A stretch of DNA of 64,000 nucleotides from positions 5,332,001 to 5,396,000 of the forward strand of contig OZ234494.1 of NCBI GenBank assembly GCA_965153455.1, read 5' to 3'. Shown here piece after piece: positions 22,921 to 36,010 of this stretch. Each line of letters begins with the position of its first letter. Position 1 is the first letter of the stretch. Origin of the DNA: Sphagnum compactum. Lineage: Eukaryota > Bryophyta > Sphagnopsida > Sphagnales. Both the position numbers and the translations under genes were made by a program. The notes beneath the pieces were generated by a model. The model made no database searches. It was not told where the DNA came from and saw only the letters and a list, made by a program, of their open reading frames with translations.

Positions 22921-24780
22921 ATAAAACTTGACCAAAAAACAAACCACTGAATTGACAGGAGGTAGTGGACAAATTAATTTTTGAGAAACCTCTTTGCATA
23001 CGGAGGACGACCTGACCTGAATTTCAGGACCAAATGTAAAGCAGCTGTTCAAGCGAGGGAAGTGGGTTGAGAAATGAAGACATCTGGCATGTAACTAGTA
23101 GTACATACAAGTGAAGAAATGTTGTAGACAAAGTTCTTTTTTAAGATATGTAAGTAGGTACTTATCTGGTGGGGCCCTTAAATTATGATGTGATTGGGTT
23201 AGGTGTTAGGTCATGGCAGCTACCTATTTGCCTGGTCTCGTTGTTGAAACTCTTCCTTATTTTGTACTCATCTTGCCTTTTGGGACTGTGACCCTTCTTT
23301 GAGCTCAAGGCTTTTAACTTTTAACCCTACTAATATACACAGGGTGTTGAATAGGTAGTGTGCACTTTGTTGTAGTTAGGCTCTATCTTCTTCTCTCCCT
23401 CTCTTTTCTTGTTTCCCCTTCAAAGGATGTGCATCCCAGTGCTTTTTTGAGTGACTATTTTTTGCATTGCTGTGACACCCCAAAAAAAAACATAAGGACA
23501 GAAGTATTCTTTCACAGATACTTGGCTTTTCTTTAATTTTTTTGCCAAACTCCTACCTCCATTAAGGTATGAATCTCTCGGTTTGGGAAGAAGAGGGAGT
23601 TACTTGATAATTTAAATGCACCCCTTTTTTTCTCTTCTTCTTTATCTCCAGGTTAGGTGCACTTTGGGAAAGTGGGTCAAAAGTTCCATCAACTTTTGGA
23701 CTTCCACTACCTGACATCAAATTGAAACGCATATGAAGCATAGACATATTGGCAAAAATACTATTTAGGGTTTTTTGGCTGTTATTTCATGCTTGGCACA
23801 ATTATGCAAACCACAACAATGGACCAATCAAAAAAGTAGAAAACAAAAAGTAATTCAATTTCTTCAAACTTAATATTTTCATAAAACAAAAGAAAATTTT
23901 GATTATTTCTCACTTTTCCAAGACTTCTTTTGTTCGTCCAGAGCACGTTCTGATAATACTGTAGTGACATTTTAAGATGGTTTTGGTCACTCCAAGTTGC
24001 AAGTGATCACCCAATGAAAATTACACATGGCCCCTCTCAACAACCCAATACAAGAAATAACAAGCTTGGATGGCTAGTGTTTGTCTAAAAGGGAAATGTG
24101 AATTAGAAAGGATGTAATGTTAAGTGGCCAATTGTCAGGTCCTCTCGTGTTGATTCACACCATTTGAACAAAGTACAAAAGTACCTATTGTGCAAGAACC
24201 CTTTCTGTAAATAGCTGCCTATTGCACATTGAACTGTTTATTCACTCAAAGTAAATAAGAAAACAAATTAAGACCACCAAATTCAGCAATCCTATTGGCC
24301 TGGAAAAACCGTATTCAGACCTACACACAACAATCCTATTCTGTTGAACATTGAAAATAATGTGTCTCTTTCTATCATTTCCATTGGTCTTCTAAAATTG
24401 GCACAAACCTACCAAACCCTATTACACATTTCAAGGTTAGTTCACTCAAGATAACTCAAAAAACAAGTAATCAGACCATAAAATCCAGTAATTCCATGGG
24501 GCATAATTTATTTTTTTCACACTCAGGCACAAGCATATTCAACACCCTTTGTATAATATATTAATATTATAGTGTCTTCTAGATGGCTAAAAACAACCTG
24601 TTACCTAAAAGTTCATAAAATAAATCTCACTTTGGTCATCATTCTACCCAATATTCCTCCTTTCAAAGCTATCCATAGAGTTCACAAAAGTGAGGATCAC
24701 TCCTCAAAATGAAGGACAAACATCTCAAAATTTTCATCCCAAAATGGTCACCATAGTTCTTGTTTTAACCATACTACAAT
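22921..24780. other. Intergenic, nothing recognised
   Basis: No supported gene or repeat boundary. Short open frames at 23.56-23.97 kb (minus) are Lys/Phe-rich and look like chance. Confidence 0.5.
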
Positions 24781-24803
24781 CTACCTAGATTACCAACACA
24801 TAG

Positions 24804-25417
24804 ATTAGTGGCTACATAGGGTAGGGAGCTAATTAGGTTGGGGACCTATGGGCACTTGTGATTTATATATGGAGCTATTAATGGCTTATTTTAAAGGCTA
24901 CTCCAAGGGCTACCTAAGACAAGTTTAGAGGTTACTTAGAGCTTATGTAAAATAATCTAAGATAAAGGGCTATCAAAAGTTTCCATAATGGGTTACATAG
25001 GCCTTACTTAGGGTGTTACATAAAAGGCTACCTAAGAACCTATCTAAGTTACGGGAATTTTGTAAAATGTTTAAAAAACTACATCAAATTTACATAGGGA
25101 GCTTGAAGTTACATTAAGTATCCCTAAATAGTCCCTAATTAACCTTCTATGTAAGCCTTATGTAACCCCATTTGCATTATGAGTCAACCCTAGGTAACCC
25201 CTTATGTACTGTTATGAAACTACTTATGCACTATGAATCAGCCCTAGGTAGCCTTTTAAATAATTTTTAGATATCTCCTAGTTCTTAAGAAAGGTCTAGC
25301 TAGCCCCGTAGGTAGGCTCTATGTAGCCCCTAAGTAATCCTTAAATATCTCTAACTTAGGCAAGCCCCTACATGTCTCCCTAGGTAATCCCTAAGTTGAC
25401 CCTATGTAGCCCACTAA
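24804..25417. repeat. 0.6-kb imperfect palindrome
   Basis: The left end ATTAGTGGCTACATAGGGT is the complement of the right end ACCCTATGTAGCCCACTAAT. Internal pairs match too, for example GGGTTACATAGGCCTTACTT near 25.00 kb with the complement of TATGTAAGCCTTATGTAACC near 25.14 kb. The left half is built of GGCTAC/GGTTAC words and the right half of GTAGCC/GTAACC words, with a turn point close to 25.11 kb. It could fold into a hairpin with arms of about 300 bp. The likely origin is a foldback transposon or MITE. No coding potential is seen, and target duplications were not identified. Confidence 0.65.
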
Positions 25418-25479
25418 TTATTGCATAAATATCCCATAACCTAGGTAGGCCCCTAAATGTATCCCCTTATGAAGGTTTG

Positions 25480-26850
25480 TGCCTTCTCCGAAACAATCAT
25501 TAGGTGTCTCATAATCTAAACAAACCTTAGACACAAACAAAACATTAGAAAAAGAAAGAAACTCAAGTCATCTTAAGTTGAAGAGGAAATTTGAGTTTCT
25601 TTTGATACTTTTTTTTGTATAATCCCATCTTGCATTCAAATTATTGTATCAATTTCACTAATTGGGTATTCTTTGCATAACATCTATCATGTGTAAATCT
25701 ACTACATCCAATGCCAATCCACATCGTGGAATTCTTGAACACACACCAATTTTTGTTTCATTAGAAATTTAAAATGTTTGAGCATTCACTTTCTTGAATT
25801 AAAAAGTTTGGACAAATACATAAGTAATTGAGTGTAAATTATGTTTGAATCAGTATTGTATGTGTATATCTTTTACTCGAACATATTCATTGGGTATGGA
25901 TAGGGTATATTATTTTATGCTAAATTTTTTTAATTGATATATTTGCACACCACACATGTTCACAAGTGTGTAATCTGAAAGTTGGTACCCTATTTGAACC
26001 CTTGGACATATGCAAACCCAAAAGAGGATTATATGTGAAAATATCAAGTCAAATTAAGGTAAGTAGGACCTAAAACTTATACATATCAAAAATTTGTTTG
26101 TAGGTGTTTCCAATTCCTTGGGGTGTGCCAATTCTACCAATTTGTTGGGATGTGAGATTGACAAACCGTTGAGAGCAATGATCAATCCTAAACAAAAAGC
26201 AGATGGCTAATCCACAAAGGCTTTACAAACTACTTTAGTTGTGTATGTTATATTTGTATGTAATTAACATTAGATAGTTGAGTTCCATTTTTCATTTAGC
26301 AAATTGAGAATTTTTAAAATCTATTTTGATACCTATACATATTGCTCGCGGTGCTCAAATAGATGTTTGTGAAGGCATCAGGGTTACAATTGAAAATCAA
26401 AGGTCAATATACCAATAACACCGGCTTTGTCGAATCCACCTTAACCCTGCAGACACACAAAATTGAATTTTTGGTGTGTTTGTGGATATTTGTATTCAAA
26501 GATGAATCAAACACTTTGATTTTTTGCATTCTGACATGAGATTTGTGCATGATTATTGAGTTTGGCCTTTGAAAATTATGTCAATTTACTATCAAAATGT
26601 GGAATTTTTTTCATTTTTAATTAAATATATAAAAACTAAATACTTGTTTTTTACCCCCAAAAGAAATATGTCATAATAAAAGGTACTTGGACCATATTCA
26701 TCTATCAAAAATCACAAATGTTTTATACCCAAATTCTATCTTGACAAAATGTTTTTAGTGTTAATATACCTTTACCCAATGGGTAAACCCATTAAAAAAC
26801 TTATATACTCTTACCTAAGGATACATACAACCCATGAACCCAAACAACAT
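25480..26850. other. Intergenic, nothing recognised
   Basis: AT-rich, no ORF above chance, no clear repeat structure. Confidence 0.5.
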
Positions 26851-26852
26851 TA

Positions 26853-26935
26853 GTTTGAACTAGTTTTGGGTAGGAACCTAGTTTGGCAGGTTAGAACCAA
26901 TGTTGTCCAGTTATCCAATTCACTCCGGTTATCAA
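26853..26935. repeat. hAT MITE family left-end remnants
   Basis: Two family-like starts follow GTTnnAAC-type octamers: GTTTGAAC then TAGTTTTGGGTAGGAACC, and GTTAGAAC (26890-26897) then CAATGTTGTCCAGTT. The first octamer pair could be the flanks of a severely deleted copy. Confidence 0.4.
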
Positions 26936-27183
26936 TATATATAATTAACATATATGTATATATACATATTTGACCTTGTGTCAAATTTTGAAATATATGA
27001 ATATACATATCTTGCAGATCTAGATATTGATTGATTATCTATGCATATCCATATCCGGATTTTGTAGGTTTTTTATTTTCTAAAGGTTGAAGGATATGCA
27101 TTCAAGTGCTTGAAGGTTTGCAAGTTTTGCTATCTCAAACCCTAAACAACAAAAAGTTGTAGTGGCAAAATTCCCTTTCAATC

Positions 27184-27830
27184 CTACCAATGCCGGAACT
27201 TAGTTGCGTTTGTTTTTCCATGATTGTTTTGTGTAAGGGTGTGATGTGTGATGCTTCTATTCTGATCAACTCCACCAACATGAACCAGGCCGAAAACGAT
27301 GTGATTATCAACTTTAGTCTTGGGAACTTTTTTAACTAGAAAAAAAGTGCTCGTGTGTTGTTTCTTGCATGGACATATTGGCTTCTTTCTAGCTTCTACT
27401 TGGATTTTGCTCTTAGCAATTGAACCAACAAGCGAGCAAACATTGAATTGATGTTGAGTTTGCAAAGCTGATGGGAGCTTCCAATCAATTTCCAAGTTCC
27501 TAGATTTTTGCAGAGCTGCAAATTCTTACCACATTTTGAACAATAGTGAGCAAACGAAGTTGTAAGAAGACCAAAGATTTTTTTTGCATGCATATTTGAA
27601 AAGCTGCAAGAAGACAACAAGTGGTCTCCATATGTGTTCGAGAAGATGCATGCAGTCAAGTTTCCAAAAAAGAACACACATGTGAACACACACACTCTTT
27701 CACGATTGATCCAAAACTCTCACAAGACTATTATTTGTGTGCATTTGAAAAAACCTTCAACATTCATCATTGCAATGGAGAACTTTGTGGAGAAAATTCT
27801 ATGCATACTCAAAAGTGTAAAACATCCATG
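27184..27830 (-). pseudogene. Unrecognised degenerate coding-like segment
   Basis: Two overlapping minus-strand frames (27695-27396 and 27495-27184) could represent one protein with a frameshift. The downstream frame includes a QVEARKKPICPCKKQHTS segment and runs 103 codons. Codons are less biased toward AT than nearby sequence, and there is no family resemblance I can name. This could be an LTR-element leader or chance. Confidence 0.2.
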
Positions 27831-28964
27831 ACTATTATTGTTGGGTAAAAGCATGGTTAGGTGGCTCATGTTTGACAATTTGAAGAGTCCGCATCTTACA
27901 CCAACCACAATTCCTGGATTTAAAATAATTATCAAACTATAAATCCTATAATTATCCCCTATGGTTTTGGTCACAAATATAAGTAGACCACCCTTGAAAT
28001 ATCCCTAAACATGTGATTGGTCAGGAAATTTAGAAAAAAGTTTAAAGATTTCAGTGTGAAATGGAATACCAATTGTAAAAAATGACGAAAATCACAACAA
28101 GTTAAATTTTTAAATATGAAAAAAAACTATAATGAAAAAAGTTCAATGCATCTTACAAATAAATTATTCATTGTATGGTGATCTACTTTTTAATTTTAAT
28201 TACTATGACATATTTTTTGAGTCCACAATTTTCATTGTTTTTGTGTGTGACAAACATAGTGTGATCATTTCAAAAGTCCACAATGAGTCCATTCTTTTCT
28301 TAAAACTCATCCGTAATTTTTAATAAGATTTTCATTAAAATCTATTGCAACATGGATAATGAAAAAATTGAAAATTTAATGTTTGATATGATTTTACATT
28401 TTATAATCTAGAAAAATTACAACTGTGACAATCCAAACAATCCACCTAATTGTGTTTTCACCCTATTGCGATGAGTCGTTAAAAAGAATCTACTTTCAAT
28501 GACACATGCATGATTTGATGAAAATGAACATTTCTTTCTATCTCTTTCTCTCTTTTTGCTTGCTTGTTTGCTTGCATGCACTTTCACTAATTCTTTGGTT
28601 GTTATTTAATTATTTACACCATTGTCAAGAGCTGATGAAGTAATTGCATAGTCATGCTAATTCGTCATTGTTATTTTATCATTAATTTAACATGTGATGA
28701 ATTAATAATGAAAATTGTGTGAAGTTCGTTATCATGCATTGAAAATATGTTTGACACACGAATAAATTTGTTGATGGATAAAGTAAGAACCTATGAATGA
28801 ACGAATGTTACATGGATTTCACATCTTTCAATAAATTTGTGTCTCAAATGTGTTCTCAATACACGATATTAATGTGTGAAACATACAAATTATGAATGAA
28901 TGAATTTTGCACGAATTCCATTACTACATCATGAGATGCTAAATTTATGATGAAATCATGATGA

Positions 28965-29011
28965 AACATGCCATTTTACAATATTAGTTTGCATGTAGGA
29001 CTCACCACATA
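28965..29011 (+). repeat. 47-bp direct repeat, copy 1
   Basis: Begins AACATGCCATTTTACAATAT and ends GACTCACCACATA. It matches the copy at 30244-30290 at 45 of 47 positions, with both differences C/T. Sequences outside the 47 bp do not match. Confidence 0.85.
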
Positions 29012-29721
29012 GCTCGTCACTGCTATTTTGATGATGATGAAGTCATGATGAAGGTGATGGTCTAACATTTTGCAAGCAACTCTCACAAGGTTAGGAATTA
29101 AGATTTGTTTTCATTATTCTATCATTTCCAAGTGTTGTGTGGACTTCTCTATTATACATTAAACAAGTGTGTGAAAATAAATAATTTGGGCCAACCATTC
29201 ATTATGCTCGGCCATTTTGAACATACTATGATGTGGTTAAGGCTGATTTACACACTTTAGATTAATTTCATGTTTTGAAATTTGAGGATTAAAGTATCTT
29301 ATCTATATATACGGCTAGTCATTTTTCACTTCTTAATGAGATTTAAGGATTTAAGGAGTTGCAAGAACCTTGACTAACATCCATATGCATTCATGAATTT
29401 TACAACAATATATGGCCCACCTAGACATTAATATTCACCTATGTAGTTCAATCAACACTTGGTCGTTATGAGTGTGTAAGTCAATGTGGTTGTTTGTCAA
29501 ATCAATTGTCTTGACATGAGCAAGGATGGTTTAAAAGAGAAGTCAAAAACACCTATCCAAAAAGCACTAGTGTTTAAAAATCCCAGTTTTCTGTCACCTC
29601 AAATGATGGGGATTTGGAGGGAGTATTTTTCCATCCTTTCCTTGAACTAATTCTAGCTGAAAAAAATAGGATGACATAATTTTGGAACATATGAACTTCA
29701 TGAACTTCATTTCTATACTAA

Positions 29722-29793
29722 GTGAATGTGGCCTTGGTTCTAAAATTTGGATCCCTCGTGAATGTGGCCTTGGTTCTAAAATTTGGATCCCTC
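29722..29793 (+). repeat. Perfect 36-bp tandem duplication
   Basis: A 36-base unit starting GTGAATGTGGCC and ending GGATCCCTC occurs twice head to tail (29722-29757, 29758-29793) with no mismatch. This indicates a recent duplication or slippage event. Confidence 0.9.
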
Positions 29794-30243
29794 TTATACA
29801 TTTTCTTCTTTGGAAATGACCCAAAATTGTCAAATTATATGATTGAAAGGAGGCGAGGTGAATTGTGTCTTAAAATGGTTGGCATCTATTGATCAAACAT
29901 GGTGCTAATAATGATAAAGTGTGTTTTTTGTGTTTTGGGAAACACATTTGATCAAAAGAGTCTAATCAAAGTTATTGGTAGACTCCCTTTGTTTATTTAA
30001 TGTATAGTTATAATGTTTCATTGTTAGTAGAAAGTATCACACTTATCCATGTCTAATGATCTATAATAAAAAAATCTAGATTGTAGTTATTGTTTCACCT
30101 ACTCATTTATAAAACACAATTGTTCATAATATAATTAAAGCTAGTCCATGCTTAAATAGTTAGAAATTTTGTGTGTAGACCTTTTATCATATACATACCT
30201 TTGTATGTGTATGATTAACTTTTCCTTGAGTTGGTCCTTGTGT

Positions 30244-30290
30244 AACATGCCATTTTATAATACTAGTTTGCATGTAGGACTCACCACATA
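30244..30290 (+). repeat. 47-bp direct repeat, copy 2
   Basis: Second copy of the repeat at 28965-29011. The 1,232 bp between the copies includes the 36-bp tandem duplication and no ORF. It lies 89 bases before the EF-hand fragment. Confidence 0.85.
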
Positions 30291-30378
30291 ATAATCAAAT
30301 ATGAAGTTCATCATGATGTGCTCTTTTCATCGATCTATTGATCTGAATTTTTTTGTTGATATTTTAATGAGGATGCAG

Positions 30379-30501
30379 TTTCAAGAAATTTTTAACGAGG
30401 TTGACACTAACAAGGATGGCAAAGTGAATACGAATGAATTCATTGCATTAATTGCCAATAATGAAATGAGGTATTATGTTGCCCATTGGCCCCCCAACAG
30501 A
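30379..30501 (+). pseudogene. EF-hand exon fragment
   Basis: The frame encodes FQEIFNEVDTNKDGKVNTNE followed by FIALIANNEMR. The twelve-residue loop D-T-N-K-D-G-K-V-N-T-N-E has Asp at positions 1 and 5, Asn at 3 and 9, Gly at 6, a hydrophobic residue at 8 and Glu at 12, which is a complete EF-hand calcium loop with matching flanking helices. It resembles an EF-hand of a calcium-dependent protein kinase or a similar calcium sensor. A plausible acceptor (GGATGCAG|TTT) and donor (CAGA|GTAATA) bracket it in phase 0. No second EF-hand or kinase exon is visible within several kb, so it is most likely a captured or left-over exon, though an exon of a long-intron gene cannot be excluded. Confidence 0.55.
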
Positions 30502-30824
30502 GTAATATCTTTTTCACTTTTATTATAGAGATTTTGGATTTAAGATTTAACTTTTCCTGAAATAGGCTAAAGTAACATATAGTAATCCACTTCCTGTTGT
30601 TTACATTTATAACTCAAACTAGAGATATTGAGGGAGAATGCATTGGCTTTTGGGGTGTAGGACATTCAAGATTAATCAATGCCTTGTATGTGGTGAGAAT
30701 CTTGACAAAGGGACTTTTCTTATACGCATCAAGCTATAGTTTGGTTTTTATGGTATTACCAAGTCAACAAATAGTGTGGTTTGAAAACTGTGAGGGTGGT
30801 TGGTCAATGGTGGTTGAATTTTAA

Positions 30825-32469
30825 TTGGTAACATTTTGTCTGACCATACCCATTTTATGTTGATGCAGTTTGTGCTCATTGTTAAATTCTCACAAATGTT
30901 GCCAATTTACTTTTGATCTATTGTAATACTTACCATGCATGGATTTCAGAGTGAACATTTAGTTCATATGTTTTGGGGTGACATTTTTGGGGACTTGTAG
31001 CAAAAATTTGAATTAACATATATCCATCAATCCTTGTGTGAGTTTTTCCCTAACTTGGGAGGTAATCTTTTAATTGTTTCGTTTCTTACTAGATATGACT
31101 TTGACAAATAAAATGTTCATTACATTAGGGAATTGCTCTTTAGTGAGAAAGAAGGTCTAATTTAACTACCTTCTAATAAAACATTTGTTTGACAACATTG
31201 AGCACCCTCATTTCAAAAGAAACAATGTGTGATTTAGTCCTTGGATCTTGTAAGAGAATGAATTAGGTGCTTTCTCAACCTTCCTGTTGAACACAATGTA
31301 GTTTCAATGGAATCATTTGCAAGGTCTAAGAGCTTGGTTTGTGATGTTATTACTACACACAAGGCTATCATTCCTGGGTGTGGTGAGGTGAAAGTTTGTT
31401 GTTCTTATGTTCCTACAAACGCTTTCAACCATTCCTTGTGATCCATTTCAGAAAAAATTGTTAACCTTTCTTTTATGTAAGAGCCATAGCTACAATTGGA
31501 GTCAAATATCGTATTCATACCATTGCTACTATATTTCCTCTTTGTTGTTTATGATCTTACAGGGTAGGGTGTAGGGTTTTCGTTCTACAATGGCTAAAGG
31601 ACAAAAAGGGGCATTGCATGGTGTTGATGTTGTTGCAAATGTGGGCGGGATTGACTCTAATTTCTTTGATTTGACAACATCAAATGTTGTTGGCAACAAT
31701 TCAAATGTTGAAACTTGAAAGCATGGTGGTTGGTAATTTGGCATTGGGTCAAAGTAGGATAAAGTATACCAAAAAAGTAGACGTCTCCACTTTAACCTTG
31801 CGCCTCTCATATAATTACCATAAAGTAGCATCAAATTAGGTGAAAGTATGTGTCAAGTAGCATTAGTTGGCTCTATTAAATTCATAAGAATCTAATTTTA
31901 AGAAAATTAAAAGCAAATCAATTTAAAAAGTTGATAAAAAATACATTTGCAACCGACTGAAAGATATGTGTTCAAACCTATTTTATGGTTTAAAACATTA
32001 ATGAAATTCAATATGTAATAAATTTAAAAAAGAAGATCAACATATATTTTAGCAAGTCATAAAAAAAAAATCTATTTCCTTTTTGTAAGAACTACTTGAC
32101 ATCTACTTGAAACCAAAAGCTCATAGTGAAAAATAAACATCAAAAGCTACTTACATTTTGAAAAACCTACTTAAAACCTACTATTATAGTTTGAAATATG
32201 AAAATCAATGCACATTAAGGTAAACATATATCATATTTAGTCATTAAAATGAAAACATTCAATGTTCCACAATTCTATAATGGGTTTTGTTGTTATTTTA
32301 AATCTATTTATTCTAGTTTTGACAAGGTATTCAAGTTGTTCACTTTATCTTGCTTACACCCCATTTGGTAATGTGGAAGTAGCAATAGAAGTTCTATAGT
32401 TTGTAACTATAAAAGCTCAAGCTGGATTGTGGAAGCTTCACCATCACTCATCCGTTTTCTAGGGTTTTT
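30825..32469. other. Intergenic / degenerate 5' part of transposase locus
   Basis: A short plus-strand frame near 31.59 kb begins MAKGQKGALHGVDVVANVGG and stops soon after; it might be an N-terminal remnant of the transposase downstream but is not convincing. The rest is AT-rich without structure. Confidence 0.3.
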
Positions 32470-33859
32470 TTTGCTGTTAATGATAACCTCCTTATTGACA
32501 TTGTGAACCCACAAATGTTGAGATGCATTATTTGCAGGTCTTAACAAGCAAGTGAAAGTGTTTTGACCAAGAGTTACTCTATTCTAAAAGAAAGGTTTAT
32601 AAAATACAAGTGTAATGGGGTGACTCTTATGAAGACAGACATTGATTGTGCGCATCCCAAATTGCTTGTTACCAGGAAGAAGCAGTTTATTGAAGTGATT
32701 CCCTTAGATCATACTTGACAACTAGCAAAGTAAAAGGTTGCAATTATTAGCAGTGCAATCACAAATGTTTTTGGGTTTTCATCACAAATAGCATGTGATG
32801 AAAAATTATAAAAATTTCTTGAAGATTTAGTCTTGTATATTTGTAAGAGCTACATGGCTCTATCTACTTGTGAGAATAATTGGTTAAGAAGGTTAGTTTT
32901 ACACTAGCACCCTTGTGTTTTATTTCCATTTCGCTCACAACTTATGGAAGAAGTGCTTCTTACTACGGTTACCAAATCTATGGAAATTCATGTTTTGCCA
33001 AAACTTGCAAGTGCATCAATTGTTTTTGCTTCATTTGATTTATGGATGTCCAAAAGAGGCATTAACACATTTGCTTTGGTTGTCAACTATTTATTTAAAA
33101 CTCGGGAGCTTATGCATGCCACTGTTGGCTTGTTTGAGGTAAATGAAACAATTGGCTTGTGCATGGCATGACAATTGCAATCTTTGCTTGAGAAATTTAG
33201 TTTGATTCATTTAGTTCTTGCTTTTGTCAAAGATGAAAGTAGCAACTTGGCTTCCATGGTTACAACATTGTGATCCATTGTTGATTATGAGTTGCTAAAC
33301 TTTCCCCAAGTTTATGAAGGCATTTGTTTTGGTCATGTGTTTAAAGCATGCCAATATTCTATGAATGATGACAATTTTTTTATGGGGCTAAGGCAAGTGA
33401 ATGTGAAAGATGGCTAAGCAGGTTTACAGAAAACAATTACTTGGACAAAAAAATCTAGGGAAAGGAGTCAAGAGTGAGAGAAAGCTTGTGTTGAAAACAG
33501 GTTGCCGCCTTGTAAGCTCAAAACACTTGTTAAAACAAGATTTGTAAGCAAAATCATTATGATTGAAGAATGTCTTGAATTCAAAAAAACCATCCTTCTT
33601 TGTTATGGCAAGCATAAAATAATGACATTACAACAACGAGTTCCTAGGGCCCAAGTTTGGGCTATTACAGAGGCAATTATTTCTTGCTTGAACCTTGTTG
33701 TGAGTGCATGTGTGATAAATCAATCAAGAGGGCATTGGTTCATATTAGATACTTTGACTACCACTGCAAGGAGTTTTGTGATCCATACCAACCCACACAT
33801 TTCTGACTTATGTCCAAATCAACCATATTTTCAACTATTAATGCAACTATCCTTTGTGA
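32470..33859 (+). pseudogene. hAT-type transposase pseudogene, 5' part
   Basis: Frames joined by eye encode a continuous transposase-like product: an ERFIKYKCNGVTLMKTDIDC segment, then SIVFASFDLWMSKRGINTFA, ATVGLFEVNETIGL, LQSLLEKFSLIHLVLAFVKD, ICFGHVFKACQYSMNDDNFF and ITEAIISCLNLVVSACVINQ. The SFDLWMS / FVKDE / C-GH pattern is that of the catalytic region of hAT superfamily transposases (RNase H-like fold). Several in-frame stops (near 32.54, 32.72, 33.17 and 33.27 kb) and frame changes show it is dead. The reading frame is cut at about 33859 by a 5.9-kb insertion and resumes at 39808. Codons show the CG-to-TG/CA decay seen elsewhere. Confidence 0.8.
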
Positions 33860-34329
33860 CACCATGGTAAAAATGACTTGTGATCGTAAAAACAATTAAA
33901 AACTGGTTTGTAGTTGCATATGCAACTATGATTTGCGACTAATGTTAGTTTGGATGAAAATGAAGATGAAAAGTGAACTTATATCATTTATTTTTAATGG
34001 CATCTCAAAATAGATGAAAATGTAATTTTTGCAACTTGGGATGTGGTTCATAGGCCACAAAACATCATGTGGCATCTTATTCAACTTTAATTGTAACTAT
34101 AAATCCTAGTTACAAATGTATATGAAATTAAATGTAATAAAAATGAGTTGGCCAATGAAATTGTTAGATTTAGTGGTTTGATTTCTTTTCCTCAGCCTTC
34201 TTGCATGAACTATTAACCATTAGATGTGTAGTAAGGTTTGGTAGGTTTGTGAAACTTCAGAGGACCCATGGTAAATATGGATCATTATTTGGAATTTCCA
34301 ACATTAAATTTTATCATGTTGATATATCA

Positions 34330-36010
34330 TAGTGTTTTTCAATTAGTTAATTGATTAGGTAGGCTAGGTAATATATATTAGGTATTGGGTACTAGTATAT
34401 AAGTAGGCTAATTATTAGTAGGTGTTTTAATATTGTGTTGAATGAAATAGTGTTATGTTTAATTATTTATTAGGTAAGCTATATAGTTATTCTATTTATA
34501 AATTAAGGTCGATAATAAGTAATATTTAAGTAAGATATATAGTAGGAAGTATGTTCATGGGTTAAGTAATAAATAGTAGGGGTAATTAATATGTGATAAC
34601 CTTTTTGTATAATTTAATCATTTAATTAGGTGGACTATTAATTAATCTAGCTATTTAGGCTAGGTAATAAGTAGTAATAGCTAGTAGGTCATATGTAGGT
34701 ACTTTGTCATGTTGATATGATTTTTTTTAGTTAATTATTTAATTAGTAAGCAATGTAATTTATGTATTGAATAGGTTAACTAAGTAGTAAGGTTAATTTA
34801 TGATCCATTTATAAACCTTATATGTGACTAAGTTATATATCATATATCTAAATTAATTGTTTTTGTACAATTACGATACATTATAAGAAAGAAATATAAT
34901 CACAACAACACATCTTGGGTTTTGTGACTAAGCTTTATGGCTACGTCCTAGTTAGGGAGGACATATGCAACTAGTCATTCACGAGTTGTTAAACCTATGT
35001 CATTTCACCCATGTAGTTGCAAAGGACATTTAATCACAAAGCCTAATCATCTTATTGATTAAGATTTTTAAATTTTGGCTTAATATTGATTCCATGTCAT
35101 CGATGACCTTGGTATGACGTGTAAAGTGCATGCCATCTCAACCTAGTTGTTTTATTCGACTAAGTGTTACAAAAGATGCCTTGATGGATGGATGACATGT
35201 GTTAAAAATCTATAAACACATTATGAATCATTGAACATGACCAAAAGTCAACTTAATTTAGCCCATGTAACTAGTGAAGTCAAAAATCAACTTGATTTAA
35301 CCTAACTAGGTTAGGCAACCTAGCCTAGCCCACTTAACCAAAAATCAACTTAGCTAAGTTAGCTACTTATGTTAAACAATTTAAGCTAGGTGGCCTAGAT
35401 TAAAAAAAACATCGAACTCTTAGCCCAAGGAGCTTAAACTAGGCTACCTAACTTAAGCCAAACGGCTTAGGTATCATAGGTTGTAAGAATGAGGATTTGA
35501 ACCCCTCACCTTCACTTTGGGGTTCAAGTCTTCATCCATTGTGCATTATCACATTTTTTATATTAATTATATTTAACAAAAAGTTACAAAATTCAAAATT
35601 TTTAGCTTTGAATTAACGTTGGCCCCCTTAGGTTGACCTAGGTCAACTTATTTATTACTTACCAACCTAGCCTAAGTTAACCTAGACAATCTTAGGCTAA
35701 AAAAAAAACGTAGGATAGTTATGTCCCATCTAGTCATATCATAGTCACATCTAGTTGCACAAACTTGATAAAATATCTTATAATGAGGCTACCTAGGTTG
35801 ACTTGGCAAAAACCTTAAAGTTAGAAACCTAGGCAAACCTACTTAAATTTACCTATTACTTGGGTAACTTATTGTAGGTATATTTAAACATACTAAATGT
35901 AGTAAGTATATTATGTCTACTTAAGTACTTACAAGGTAATTTATCTTGCGAAGTAGGTTTTTACTAAGTAGCCTACATACATAGGTTAATTTAATAGGTA
36001 TGTTAATCTA
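34330..36010. repeat. TAGGTAGGC / CCTAGCCTA-rich block
   Basis: Inside the CACTA-like insertion. The first part (to about 34.84 kb) has GTAGGCTAGGTAATA-type words. The later part (35.29-36.01 kb) has AACCTAGCCTAGCC and TAGGTTAGGCAACC words plus a B-box-like GATTTGAACCCCTCACC near 35.49 kb. A similar B-box-like word (AATTGAATCCCTCAC) lies at about 3.23 kb, so SINE-like material may be mixed in. Confidence 0.45.

Noticed and set aside
28965-30290. LTR retrotransposon bounded by the 47-bp repeats
   Set aside because: Repeats are too short, there is no TG...CA boundary, primer-binding site, polypurine tract or coding sequence.
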